This document shows positions 7,844 through 15,705 of a stretch of 64,000 nt of DNA, piece after piece. The DNA lies in contig JBQNBC010000002.1 in NCBI GenBank assembly GCA_052170135.1, forward strand, positions 124,001 through 188,000, written 5' to 3'. This DNA is from Wolinella sp052170135 (GTDB lineage: Bacteria > Campylobacterota > Campylobacteria > Campylobacterales > Helicobacteraceae). Below the pieces are notes generated by a model. The model worked only from the letters and a program-made list of their open reading frames with translations. It did not search any database and had not been told where the DNA came from. The position numbers and the translations under genes are program-made. Every line of letters begins with the position of its first letter. The stretch's first letter is position 1.

Positions 7844-8841
7844 GAGATTCTCGCACTATGGATTCTTTTAATCTCATTGATGTAGCTCTGTATCCCAGCC
7901 TCAAGCGAGAATCTAGGCTCATAGCCCAAAAACTGCCTAGATGAGGCGATATCCGCCTCTGTATGGTTTTGGAAAAATTTATATGGATTATCGATATATT
8001 CGACATCAAAGTCCCCGAGCCAAAGATGCAAAGAATCGATAATGTCATTGTATGTGCGTGCCACACCACTACCGACATTATAGACACCACTCTTGATCGC
8101 ATTCATTGCGCGTACATTTGCTTGTACTACATCTTTGATATAGACGAAATCACGTTTTTGCTCACCAAATTTAAAGAGTTTTACCTTTTTTAGCTCAAGC
8201 GCTTGAAGTCCAAGCTGAAGTATCATCGATGCTGTCTTACCCTTGTAAAACTCACGCTCACCATACACGTTAAAGTAGCGCAAGCCCACGATTCTCATCC
8301 CTTTGTACAATTCCATATATCGATATGCCAAAGAATCCATCGCAAGCTTGCTAAATCCATATACATTCTCTGGCATCTCATTCACACCGACACTATTTGG
8401 CGCGGGAGTATTGCCATAAGTACCGGCACTCGAAGCATAGATCATGCTCGCACCTTTTCGCACACATAGTTCCAAAAGCTCTCTAAAGGCATTCGTATTA
8501 CTTCGTATCATAAGCTCCTGATTCATTACTGTTGTATCAGAGATGGCCGCTTCGTGAAAAATATAGTCGATAGGATAGTTTTCTAGCTGCGCCAAGTCTA
8601 TTGGATTATTAATATCACCGGCAATCACCTCGCCATCAAAGCCTAGCAGATTCTTAAAATGCCCTAGGCTTGTCGGATTTCCACTTGGAAAACTCTCGCC
8701 ATCACGAAATTTGTCAAAAACAATCACTCGCGCAGCCTCATGATGCTCCCTAAAATAGTGCGCCAAACTACTTCCTATAAAGCCCGCGCCACCAGTAATT
8801 AGGATTGTCTTACCAGCTAAACTATCATCAATATACTTCAT
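7837..8841 (-). CDS. hldD: ADP-L-glycero-D-manno-heptose 6-epimerase
   Basis: 334 residues, extended SDR family. It converts ADP-D,D-heptose into ADP-L,D-heptose, the last step of the pathway. The Rossmann motif ILITGGAGFIGSSLA (residues about 13-27) binds NADP, and the catalytic YxxxK is seen in VYGFSKLAMD (about 170), preceded by YASSAGTYG. KFGEQKRDFVYIKDV and YNVGSG are typical of HldD. The ATG at 8841 has TAAAGGATTAACC upstream. It overlaps hldE and follows gmhB by 10 bases. Confidence 0.95.
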   Translation of the reverse strand: MKYIDDSLAGKTILITGGAGFIGSSLAHYFREHHEAARVIVFDKFRDGESFPSGNPTSLGHFKNLLGFDGEVIAGDINNPIDLAQLENYPIDYIFHEAAISDTTVMNQELMIRSNTNAFRELLELCVRKGASMIYASSAGTYGNTPAPNSVGVNEMPENVYGFSKLAMDSLAYRYMELYKGMRIVGLRYFNVYGEREFYKGKTASMILQLGLQALELKKVKLFKFGEQKRDFVYIKDVVQANVRAMNAIKSGVYNVGSGVARTYNDIIDSLHLWLGDFDVEYIDNPYKFFQNHTEADIASSRQFLGYEPRFSLEAGIQSYINEIKRIHSARISC

Positions 8842-8851
8842 GGTTAATCCT

Positions 8852-9403
8852 TTAGAAAATCTGATTTTCTCTCAAAATTTGCATAAGAAAAGGTAGCGAA
8901 TCGACACTAAAATCAGGCTTTTTAGATTCTTCGTAGCACTCTAGCTCTATGCCACAATCACTAAGAAGAATCGTATGTGCAACCCCAGCTCCTTTTGCCG
9001 CGAATATATCACTTGGCTTATCTCCAATCATCCATGATTCTTCTGGATTAATCCCAAGTTCCAAAATTGCGCGTAAAATCATTCCAGAATTCGGCTTTCT
9101 GCACTCACATCCGCTATTTGGCGCGTGTGGACAAAAGTAGATTTTATCAAGTCCAAATCCAAGCGCGCTCTTAAGCTCATGCTGCATAAAATACGAAATC
9201 TCAATAAAATCACGCTCGCTGTAATATCCTCTTGAAATTCCAGATTGATTTGTCACAAGCACAAGTAAAAATCCGCGCTCTTTAAAAAATCTCAAAACAT
9301 CAAAAATGCCATCCATAAATATCCACTCGCTAGCACGATATAGATAGCCAGTATCGACATTTAGCACGCCATCTCGATCTAAAAATAGAGCTTTCTTCAA
9401 CAT
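8852..9403 (-). CDS. gmhB: D-glycero-beta-D-manno-heptose 1,7-bisphosphate 7-phosphatase
   Basis: 183 residues, HAD superfamily. It removes the 7-phosphate between the two HldE reactions. The nucleophile motif FLDRDGVLN gives D9 and D11; LVTNQSGISRG is the HAD Thr/Asn motif, and CPHAPNSGCECRKP is the zinc-binding loop that marks GmhB. MIGDKPSDIFAAKGAG is the acidic metal motif. I chose the ATG at 9403 (start MLKKALFLDRDG) over a TTG three codons earlier because AGG lies 9 bases upstream of the ATG but is almost adjacent to the TTG. It overlaps the end of the TauE/SafE-like gene by 7 bases. Confidence 0.94.
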   Translation of the reverse strand: MLKKALFLDRDGVLNVDTGYLYRASEWIFMDGIFDVLRFFKERGFLLVLVTNQSGISRGYYSERDFIEISYFMQHELKSALGFGLDKIYFCPHAPNSGCECRKPNSGMILRAILELGINPEESWMIGDKPSDIFAAKGAGVAHTILLSDCGIELECYEESKKPDFSVDSLPFLMQILRENQIF

Positions 9404-10104
9404 AGCGTGCAACCTAAAAGTTTTGGTGTGTTTAGCCCGCTTGGATCAATGATAAGGTAGTAGCCTTTAAGTGTAGTATATAGCCCGAAAATAGCCACCA
9501 CAAAGGCGCTCAAACGCATAAAAAGCCCACGCCATGAGCTATGTATAATCATACTAGCAAAAAACCCCAAAGCAAATAGCGCAGGAATCGTTGCGAGCGC
9601 AAAGATTCCCATGCTTAGCGCACCATAAAAAATAGAGGCACTACTAGCAGCACTAAGTGCAAAAAAATAGACAAAGCCACACGGCAAGAATCCATTCAAA
9701 ACCCCAAGTCCATAAAAATTAACCATACTTTGACCTTGTAATAGCTTCTTAAAAAGACGTGCAACGATCGAGAATCGAGAAATATCCACCTCAAACATCG
9801 CAAGAATCCTTGGTTTAATCGCGATTAAAAGTGCAAAAATCATCATCAAAATCCCAACGCAAACAAATAGCAAGCCACGTTGCACCGTACTAGCCGCCAC
9901 TACCGCGCCAAGAGCACCAAACACCGCGCCAAGAGCAATATAAGAGCTCGTACGACCAAGGTTATAGAGGATATGCGCAAGTATTCTTTGCCCATTTTGC
10001 AACGTCGAGTAAGCAAGCACGATACCGCCACACATGCCTATACAGTGTCCAAGGCTCCCCAGAAAAGCCGCTGTAAAAATTGCGTAGTAATCGACACTCT
10101 CTAT
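9397..10104 (-). CDS. TauE/SafE-type (sulfite exporter/heavy-metal transport family) membrane protein, apparent ATA start
   Basis: 235 residues if started at the ATA at 10102-10104. The protein begins ESVDYYAIF, then AAFLGSLGHCIGMCGGIVLA, a conserved first helix with Cys and Met, followed by further helices and a second similar repeat (GVLNGFLPCGFVYF). Homologues in Campylobacterota sit near cytochrome oxidase/copper genes and are about this size, and start directly before this helix. Upstream of ATA there is GGGAGG with 6 bases spacing, directly in the end of truA (TGA then G then ATA). In-frame ATG or GTG codons exist only 21-156 bases upstream, inside truA, without ribosome-binding sites. 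Substrate unknown; the helical arrangement suggests metal or sulfur-compound transport. Confidence 0.75.
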   Translation of the reverse strand: MESVDYYAIFTAAFLGSLGHCIGMCGGIVLAYSTLQNGQRILAHILYNLGRTSSYIALGAVFGALGAVVAASTVQRGLLFVCVGILMMIFALLIAIKPRILAMFEVDISRFSIVARLFKKLLQGQSMVNFYGLGVLNGFLPCGFVYFFALSAASSASIFYGALSMGIFALATIPALFALGFFASMIIHSSWRGLFMRLSAFVVAIFGLYTTLKGYYLIIDPSGLNTPKLLGCTLC

Positions 10105-10105
10105 C

Positions 10106-10990
10106 TCACACCTCCCAAATCTCACTTGCAAAGCCAATATTGCAAAGATACAACCCATTTGGCGAGGCAGGTATATGCCACGTGCGCTCCCTTCCCTCCA
10201 GCTGAGCAAGGAATTGCTCCAAACAAATATCTCCACGCGAAAGTGCCAAAAGCGCACCAATAAGCAATCTCACCTGAAGTCGCAAAAATCCATTTGCTTC
10301 GATATAAAAGACCCAAAATCCACGATATTTATAGAGTCTAAGCGTATGGATTTCGCGTATTGTACTGCTTGGCTCACTACCATTTTTATGGAAAAGCACA
10401 AAATCATGTCGCCCAATAAGTGCGCGAAATGCAAGATCTAGCACGCCATCACAAAAATGCGAATCTTCCCCTGCATGAGACGATTTTTCACCAAAGCTAT
10501 CAGTCTCACATGCAACATCAATAAGCCCATTAAAATTCGTGCAATTCCCATCACGCACAGCAGAAGAATCTAAAAAAGTACGAATTTCATACAAGCTCCC
10601 AGCACGTTCATAGCTCACAAATCTAGCTTGAAATGGATCTAGCGGAGCGGTCGAGAATATATATCGATATGCGCGATTCTTTGCTTCCCTACGAGGATCT
10701 AGACCATCGCGCACTGGATATAGACGACGCAGGCGCATATGGGGAGCAAGTTTTTTATTTAGGTGCTGACGTAAAGTCTCCCAATCACTATTATATGAAA
10801 TCTCAAAGCAGACAGCTTGACGCGTGGCATGCACACCCCTATCAGTCCGTCCACTAAAACGAGCTGCACTAAATACACCAACACTGCGTAAGATACGCTC
10901 AAACTCACCAGCCACGCTAGGTACGCCATTTTGAATCTGTGAACCAAAAAATGCACTTCCGTCATACTCAAGAATTGCCAATAGCGTCAT
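10106..10990 (-). CDS. truA: tRNA pseudouridine(38-40) synthase
   Basis: 294 residues. TruA converts uridines 38-40 of the anticodon arm of tRNAs to pseudouridine. The catalytic Asp lies in RFSGRTDRGVHATRQ (about residue 45-55), and YRYIF, LVGRHDF-like IGRHDFVLFHKNG and FLRLQVRLLIGALLAL are later family motifs. The longer frame starting at 11053 would overlap the lptF end; the ATG at 10990 (MTLLAILEYDG) matches the family N-terminus and has TTAGG about 7 bases upstream. It stands 8 bases after the LptF/G stop. The central part (about 150-190) has an insertion-like stretch (CETDSFGEKSSHAGEDS). Confidence 0.93.
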   Translation of the reverse strand: MTLLAILEYDGSAFFGSQIQNGVPSVAGEFERILRSVGVFSAARFSGRTDRGVHATRQAVCFEISYNSDWETLRQHLNKKLAPHMRLRRLYPVRDGLDPRREAKNRAYRYIFSTAPLDPFQARFVSYERAGSLYEIRTFLDSSAVRDGNCTNFNGLIDVACETDSFGEKSSHAGEDSHFCDGVLDLAFRALIGRHDFVLFHKNGSEPSSTIREIHTLRLYKYRGFWVFYIEANGFLRLQVRLLIGALLALSRGDICLEQFLAQLEGRERTWHIPASPNGLYLCNIGFASEIWEV

Positions 10991-10998
10991 TACTAAAC

Positions 10999-12033
10999 CT
11001 AAAAGTAAGGAGCTATTACACGATGATACAGCACATACCCAGACACAGACCAAAGCAAAGAGACGATAAGAATCCCAACAAATGGAAAGTAGTTTGACGC
11101 AAGATGGACAAGCGCATAAAAGATACCTATCGCGATAATAACATAGAAATATGAGTAATTTTTCTGAAATCGTGGATGCATAATGCCTAAAAGTGGCACA
11201 AAAAATATGCTAAGAATCGGAAAAAGCGAGATGATTACTGATGAAGATAGCTTGCGTTTTACTCTATCGCTTGGATTCTCTCCAAAAGCTTGCGCCCAAT
11301 AGCCAAAAATCCCCATTGCTCTACTACTCTCACCACTGCTCATATCGCGTAAAAGCATCTCTTTGTAATTGACACGCTTAATTACAGAATCCTCCTCAAA
11401 ATAGGCACTACCGCCAAAAAGCTGAAGCTCCAAAATCCCATGGTTATTTTTAATACTTGCTTCATTCGCAACAATAAGACTCTCCCGCCCATCAAGATCA
11501 CCAGATGAGAACATAACAACATCACCATAGCGTCTCTCGTCATGCAAATCACCGACATAAACGAGCCAATTACCCAAGCGCTGACCAAATTCGGCAGGCT
11601 TTAGGTTGATATTTACGTTGCTTTTTTTCTGCTCCAAGAATCTGTCATAAGATTCATTTGAGAGTGGAGCTAATACCAAAGAGAGTAGCAAGAGCGATAC
11701 GGATGCAAGTAGAGAAAGCGGTAAAAATATCATCGCTAAGCGTTTTGGATTTAACCCCAACGAAAAAAGCACGGGTAGCTCATACTCTTGGGAGAGTTTA
11801 GATAACGAAATAATAGATGAGGCAAAAAATGTAACAGGAATCGTAAAAAATACAAGCGTAGGCAACGAATACAAATATAGAGCGAAAAGCTCGCTAAAGC
11901 TCACCTTTACAATAAATGTAACGCCAGCTATCTTTATAAATAAAATAACCGATGAGATAAAAAATAAAACAGTAAAAATCGGGAAAAATAGTTGCGCAAA
12001 GCTACCAAAAATATATCGCTTGAGACTACCCAT
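10999..12033 (-). CDS. LPS export permease, LptF/LptG family
   Basis: 344 residues. Family members form the inner-membrane heterodimer that works with the LptB ATPase to extract lipopolysaccharide and pass it to the LptC/A bridge. Topology fits: three N-terminal membrane helices (about 12-125), a periplasmic jellyroll-like region (about 130-245, LGNWLVYVGDLHD through VNYKEMLLRDM) and three C-terminal helices (about 265-340). The family motif region NPKRLAMIFLPL follows the second helix. I cannot tell LptF from LptG by eye. It overlaps the prepilin peptidase gene by 8 bases and precedes truA. Its place upstream of the heptose genes makes this an envelope/LPS operon. Confidence 0.88.
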   Translation of the reverse strand: MGSLKRYIFGSFAQLFFPIFTVLFFISSVILFIKIAGVTFIVKVSFSELFALYLYSLPTLVFFTIPVTFFASSIISLSKLSQEYELPVLFSLGLNPKRLAMIFLPLSLLASVSLLLLSLVLAPLSNESYDRFLEQKKSNVNINLKPAEFGQRLGNWLVYVGDLHDERRYGDVVMFSSGDLDGRESLIVANEASIKNNHGILELQLFGGSAYFEEDSVIKRVNYKEMLLRDMSSGESSRAMGIFGYWAQAFGENPSDRVKRKLSSSVIISLFPILSIFFVPLLGIMHPRFQKNYSYFYVIIAIGIFYALVHLASNYFPFVGILIVSLLWSVSGYVLYHRVIAPYF

Positions 12034-12766
12034 ACAGCTCCTTTAGCAGTAAAAGCACATAAGAATCTAGAAAAAATACAATCAGCGTGCCAAGAAATAG
12101 AAAAGGAACAAATGCGATTCTTGGGTATTTTTTACAAAAGATAAGCATAACAGGAATCGCCAATACTGCCGCGACAAATACCGCCACAAATGCAAGCTTC
12201 ATGCCAAGAATCGCCCCCATACTTGCAGCTATAATAATATCTCCCTCGCCCATAGCCTCATTCCTTAAAAAGGATGAAACACCAAAGCGAAGTAATGTAA
12301 GCGCACCAGCTAGGATAAAAGCCGCCTCTAAACTCTCAAAACTAAAGCCATAAATTAGCGCAGCAATAAGCGCTGAGAAGTTCAAAGAATCAGGCACGAA
12401 CTGAGTCTTCATGTCTATTATGGATAGCGATAAAAATAGGGCAAAAGTGATAAAAATTGAAGCCAAACCAGCATTAAAGCCGACCTTAAAATACAAGCAA
12501 GCAGCCATAAACATCGAGAGAATCTCGACAATCGGATAAAGTGGCGAAATCGTCTCGCGACAAAAGGCACACTTGCCACGCAAAACAACATACGAAAATA
12601 CAGGGATATTATGCCACCAGCGCAATGGCGTTAGGCAATGCGGACAGTGCGAGGCTGGAAGTATAATACTATCTCCCTCTGGCATTCTAACGATAATGAC
12701 ATTTAAAAATGAGCCAAAAACAAGTCCACCAAGCAAAACAATAAACAGCTCAAACGCCTCTACCAA
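12026..12766 (-). CDS. Prepilin peptidase / N-methyltransferase (A24A family)
   Basis: 246 residues, slightly short for the bifunctional family. It cleaves type IV prepilin or pseudopilin leaders and methylates the new N-terminus. The N-terminal cytoplasmic domain has two CxxC pairs (HCPHCLTP and KCAFCRE, residues about 40-72) with GSFLNVIIVRMP before them. The catalytic Asp residues are seen in SIIDMKTQFVPD (about 115-126) and in EAMGEGDIIIAA (GxGD, about 175). The start is TTG at 12766 with TGAGG about 8 bases upstream. It heads the long minus-strand operon. H. pylori has no such gene as I recall, whereas Campylobacter uses one for competence pseudopili. A candidate substrate lies 0.6 kb away as a frameshifted pilin gene. 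Confidence 0.92.
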   Translation of the reverse strand: MVEAFELFIVLLGGLVFGSFLNVIIVRMPEGDSIILPASHCPHCLTPLRWWHNIPVFSYVVLRGKCAFCRETISPLYPIVEILSMFMAACLYFKVGFNAGLASIFITFALFLSLSIIDMKTQFVPDSLNFSALIAALIYGFSFESLEAAFILAGALTLLRFGVSSFLRNEAMGEGDIIIAASMGAILGMKLAFVAVFVAAVLAIPVMLIFCKKYPRIAFVPFLFLGTLIVFFLDSYVLLLLKELYG

Positions 12767-12951
12767 GTAAGCTACCTCACGCTAGAAAAATAGTCGCTAT
12801 TTTACACAAGGCTTACTAAGCTTGCGGTTAAGTATAAAACATGCACAAAATTTCGAGTCAAACCCGTGTATTCTCGCTACTTTACCAAAGCAAGAATCTC
12901 ATGTAAAATCAAGGTAATTCTTACATAAAAGGAATCAAAGAAGGAGAAAGT

Positions 12952-13251
12952 ATGAAAAATATATTCGTCATAAAGATAACATATACAAAATCCCTAGAGG
13001 TCATAGATACGATTCTTCCAGCACACAGGGAGTTTTTAGCTAGTGGATACCAAAACGGTGAACTACTGGCCTCTGGGCCAATGACACCACGCATCGGTGG
13101 GATTCTCATTGGTATTTTTGAAAATCTAAGCAAGGCAAAGATATTTTTTGAGCGTGACCCTTATGCGCTTGAAGGAGCGGCAACGTACGAGTTTTTGGAG
13201 TTCACACCAGTCAAGCACGCTGAAGTGCTTCGTGAATACTTAGGACAATGA
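12952..13251 (+). CDS. YciI-like protein
   Basis: 99 residues, the normal size of the YciI family (dimeric ferredoxin-like fold). The pattern fits: an N-terminal strand MKNIFVIKITYT, the conserved His/Asp helix segment LPAHREFLASGYQNGELLASGP, then GGILIGIFENLSKAKIFFERDPYALEG and a final FLEFTPV strand. AAGGAG stands about 6 bases before the ATG. Biochemical role of the family is mostly unknown; some are dehydrochlorinase-like or stress proteins. It is transcribed alone and diverges from the prepilin peptidase operon. Confidence 0.85.
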   Translation: MKNIFVIKITYTKSLEVIDTILPAHREFLASGYQNGELLASGPMTPRIGGILIGIFENLSKAKIFFERDPYALEGAATYEFLEFTPVKHAEVLREYLGQ

Positions 13252-13271
13252 TTTTAAGCTAGCAGAATCAA

Positions 13272-13297
13272 GGAGGAAACTAGCAACGCTTTCCTCC
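13272..13297. terminator. Hairpin between convergent yciI-like gene and pilin pseudogene
   Basis: GGAGGAAA (13272-13279) pairs with TTTCCTCC (13290-13297) over a 10-base loop, between two convergent genes. There is no real T-run on either side (TTGATTCTG follows on the minus strand), so terminator function is only probable. Confidence 0.45.
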
Positions 13298-13310
13298 AGC
13301 ACTAGAAAAA

Positions 13311-13894
13311 TCAAAATTTTACCGATTTTCCATTAATCGGGACAAACTTCCACATATCATTGCTTAAGAGCTTACAGTGATCGCTTTGGATTCTAAAATG
13401 AAAAACAAGAATCGATTCACCCTTGTCATACTCCGCTAGCTCGGTAATACTAGCATCAGTCTGTCCTCTTACTGCCTGCTTCTTGTGCACCCATGCAATA
13501 ACACAGCTTGTGCTTATGTCTTTTCTACTAGGGGTCGCTGAACTGTAAAAATTAGCGAACAATGCCGTGCTAAAATTAAAACCATCAATACCAAAACTTC
13601 CAGAATATCTTGTCCATAAAGCTGGATTTGTCGCCACTGTGTTTGCAATCAGGTTTGTATTTGCCTCTGCCTGGCTAAATGACATGGCTGGCACCGTCTG
13701 CATCATGGTCTGAATATCGGTCTTTATTGAGACGATTTGTGCATCATCGCGATTAGCCGCCATCTTTGGTACGGCGATAGAGGCGAGAATCCCAAGGATA
13801 ACAATTATAAAAACTTTAGCTCGATCATGGTAAACGCCGAGCGCCTGCCTCTGCTGGCATACAGCGAAGAACAGCCTGGAATGGTAAAAATCAT
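13311..13894 (-). pseudogene. Type IV pilin/pseudopilin-like gene, frameshifted in the N-terminal helix
   Basis: From ATG 13894 (TAAGGA about 7 bases upstream) the frame reads a leader ending RRSAFTMIEL, a class prepilin cleavage site followed by the conserved E5, then KFL and TAA at 13805-13807. In the -1 frame from position 13814 the rest of the standard pilin helix appears: VFIIVILGILASIAVPK, and continues open to the stop at 13311 for a total of about 190 residues with two Cys in the C-terminal half (STSCVIAW, SDHCKLL). Removing two A bases from CTAAAG would restore the canonical spacing EL-VFIIV-ILG exactly. So this is an otherwise intact pilin-like gene broken by a 2-base insertion or equivalent. 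A sequencing error is possible. Confidence 0.8.
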
Positions 13895-14202
13895 AGGATT
13901 CCTTACAAAATATATAAACGTCGCATTATAATTCTAATAAGCTAAAACTAGAAAGCTAGATACAATCAAGCTTTGTTCTTGCGCAAGCTCCAAAAAAACA
14001 AAACTCATAAAATACAAATAAAGCCTCTGCACAATAAGCCACCTCGTCAATTTTATGCTTTATTAAAACTAAAGTAGCCACCGTAATCAAATCCTGCTTA
14101 CGAGATATCTACATTGATGATATATTTCACAATCCATTTCTTAAATATTTTTAGGGCACAATTCAGCGATTTTTGATGGTTATATACTTTAAGGAGATAG
14201 TA
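13895..14202. other. Intergenic region, nothing clear
   Basis: About 300 AT-rich bases between divergent pilin pseudogene and cytochrome gene. Promoters for both are expected. I see no RNA gene, repeat or convincing small ORF. Confidence 0.5.
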
Positions 14203-14727
14203 ATGGTAAAAAAAGTGACACTAGCAACAGTTGCGCTATTTACAGCAGTGAGCCTATATGCCAATAATGAATGTGTCTGTTTTGAGCTAAAAGGTGAATT
14301 TGGCGATGAAATACGTGCAATTTTGCAAAAATACTCCAAGAATCTAGGTAGCAAAGATATAAAAGTAGTGAGAGAAGATGCCGATCTAAGCACAGCAGAG
14401 AGGAGTTTTCTAGAAAGTTTAGTCGGAAGCGCAAAAGTATCTGGAGATAACGTCAATACAAAAGCTTATGATATAGAAAATGGCAAGAAACTATATGAGC
14501 GCGACTGTGCGAGTTGCCATGGGATTAATGCCGAAATACCATTAAGTGGCAATGCAGCGATAGCAACATGGAAAGCTGATGATATCGTAATAGAGATTCG
14601 TGATTATCAACTAGGACAATATGAAGGACCATCACGCTTTGTCAAACAGACGACAGCAAACACATATAGAAGCAAAGATATGAATGACATCGCACAATAC
14701 ATTCAAACACTAGGTGGGGGCAAGTAA
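14203..14727 (+). CDS. Periplasmic monoheme cytochrome c
   Basis: 174 residues from the ATG at 14203, with AAGGAG about 6 bases upstream; an ATG 30 bases earlier has none. A signal peptide (MVKKVTLATVALFTAVSLYA) ends at about residue 20. The region 21-85 is unusual for a class I cytochrome: it holds NNECVCFELKGEF and a helical linker. The heme motif is CASCH at C102, C105, H106, and the likely distal Met is absent from an obvious GxM motif, though a Met occurs in SKDMNDIAQYIQ near the end. The C-terminal helix NDIAQYIQTL is typical of cytochrome c553. Electron carrier between periplasmic redox partners; partner unknown. Confidence 0.85.
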   Translation: MVKKVTLATVALFTAVSLYANNECVCFELKGEFGDEIRAILQKYSKNLGSKDIKVVREDADLSTAERSFLESLVGSAKVSGDNVNTKAYDIENGKKLYERDCASCHGINAEIPLSGNAAIATWKADDIVIEIRDYQLGQYEGPSRFVKQTTANTYRSKDMNDIAQYIQTLGGGK

Positions 14728-14732
14728 CCCCC
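14716..14732 (+). terminator. GGGGG/CCCCC hairpin across the cytochrome stop codon
   Basis: Five G (14716-14720) pair with five C (14728-14732) around the stop codon, but AAAAAT rather than a T-run follows. Possible weak terminator between convergent genes. Confidence 0.3.
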
Positions 14733-14744
14733 GCTAAAAATAGC

Positions 14745-14966
14745 CTAAGCGCGCACGTCCAAGCTAATGCCCCTACCAGTTTGGATAGTAGCCTGCTGGA
14801 TAGCCTCTAGACTACTTGCTTGCTGGCTTTGACCATTGCTAGCCTCAACCCCTTCAAGCAATTGACCCATCAGGGTCTCTTGAGTTTCCATAGCCTTTTT
14901 CAACACCGGAATAGTGGTAGAAGTCGAGCCATAAGCTAGCCCGCTCCCAAGTCCCATAACATCCAT
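14745..14966 (-). CDS. Small putative motility protein (YjfB-like)
   Basis: 73 residues from the ATG at 14966 with AAAGGA about 6 bases upstream; the upstream-extended frame is not needed. The sequence starts MDVMGLGSGLAYGS, has a central helix IPVLKKAMETQETLMGQLLEG and ends TGRGISLDVRA. Size, the N-terminal hydrophobic start, the VLKKAMETQ core and the Gly-rich LD(V) ending fit the YjfB putative motility family. This is strengthened by the promoter: a near-perfect sigma-28 (FliA) sequence stands 32 bases upstream, so the gene belongs to the late flagellar regulon. Molecular function unknown. Confidence 0.75.
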   Translation of the reverse strand: MDVMGLGSGLAYGSTSTTIPVLKKAMETQETLMGQLLEGVEASNGQSQQASSLEAIQQATIQTGRGISLDVRA

Positions 14967-14997
14967 TGTCAATCCTTTCAAATAAGATGACACCCTA

Positions 14998-15024
14998 TAA
15001 TCGACACGATTTGATAAAACTTTA
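14998..15024 (-). promoter_or_regulatory. Sigma-28 (FliA) promoter of the YjfB-like gene
   Basis: On the minus strand TAAAGTTT (15024-15017), an 11-base spacer and GTCGATTA (15005-14998). The FliA consensus is TAAAGTTT-N11-GCCGATAA, so the -35 is perfect, the spacing exact and the -10 differs at two bases. Confidence 0.85.
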
Positions 15025-15271
15025 TCCATATAGACTCTTAAGCACAGTAAAGAATCTAACCGATATGAAAAACAAACCAATCACAATAAAAAATCCACAG
15101 ATAATTTCTCGCCACACAGACACATATAAAAAGCCACAAAAGCAATTTTGGAATAGTTTTTGCACTGCTAAGTTCAATATTGCCAAACTTGTGTTTGTCC
15201 AAAAAAGCGCATGGATATTTTTAGGTTTTTTGCCTATAATTTGCCAATTTTGCGCCGTTTAAGGATTGTAA

Positions 15272-15703
15272 TTGACATACTTTATTGCCACTGACCACGC
15301 CGGTTTTAACATCAAGGAGCACATCAAGGCATTCGTGCGACAAAAGGGGCACGAGATAGTAGACTTGGGCGTGCATGAAAATGAGCGCGTAGACTACCCA
15401 GACTATGCGCATGAGCTTTGCGAGCAAGTTTTAAAAACACCAGATAGTGCTGGGATTCTTGTTTGTGGTACCGGGATTGGAATGAGTATCAGTGCAAATC
15501 GCCACAAAGGAATCCGCGCCGCACTCTGTCATGACGCTTACACAGCAAAGCTGACGCGCCAACACAATGATGCAAATATCCTATGCATGGGCGAACGTGT
15601 AGTAGGACTTGGTGTGGTAGATTCTATTCTTGAGGCATTTCTAGATACCTCGTTTGAAGGTGGTCGCCACGCATGCAGAATTGGAAAAATTGAGAGAGAG
15701 TAG
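15272..15703 (+). CDS. rpiB: Ribose-5-phosphate isomerase B
   Basis: 143 residues, RpiB/LacAB family size. It interconverts ribose 5-phosphate and ribulose 5-phosphate in the pentose phosphate pathway. Motifs: IATDHAGFNIKEHI at the N-terminus (phosphate-binding DHAG), the active-site Cys in LVCGTGIGMSISANRHKGIRAA, and HNDANILCMGERVVG. The start is TTG at 15272 with AAGGA 7 bases upstream. It leads the plus-strand run that includes the coiled-coil protein, apt, trpB and dedA; the next gene begins 2 bases after its stop. Confidence 0.95.
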   Translation: MTYFIATDHAGFNIKEHIKAFVRQKGHEIVDLGVHENERVDYPDYAHELCEQVLKTPDSAGILVCGTGIGMSISANRHKGIRAALCHDAYTAKLTRQHNDANILCMGERVVGLGVVDSILEAFLDTSFEGGRHACRIGKIERE

Positions 15704-15705
15704 CG

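Noticed and set aside
13800..13825. Programmed -1 frameshift in the pilin gene (GTTTTTA)
   Set aside because: The product would carry one residue more than the canonical helix, no stimulatory structure is seen, and deletion of two A bases restores the family pattern exactly; treated as a mutation.
13737..13931. 64-codon plus-strand frame opposite the pilin gene
   Set aside because: Antisense to the pilin leader; no ribosome-binding site.
14150..14170. Sigma-54-like GGGCAC sequence before the cytochrome gene
   Set aside because: The GC element is one base out of register with GGCAC and the TTGC part is missing.
14173..14202. Upstream start for the cytochrome c gene
   Set aside because: It would add 10 residues before a clean signal peptide; AAGGAG sits right before the downstream ATG.
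14966..15262. 98-codon plus-strand frame before rpiB
   Set aside because: It crosses the sigma-28 promoter of the opposite gene and has no ribosome-binding site; lysine/asparagine-rich noise.
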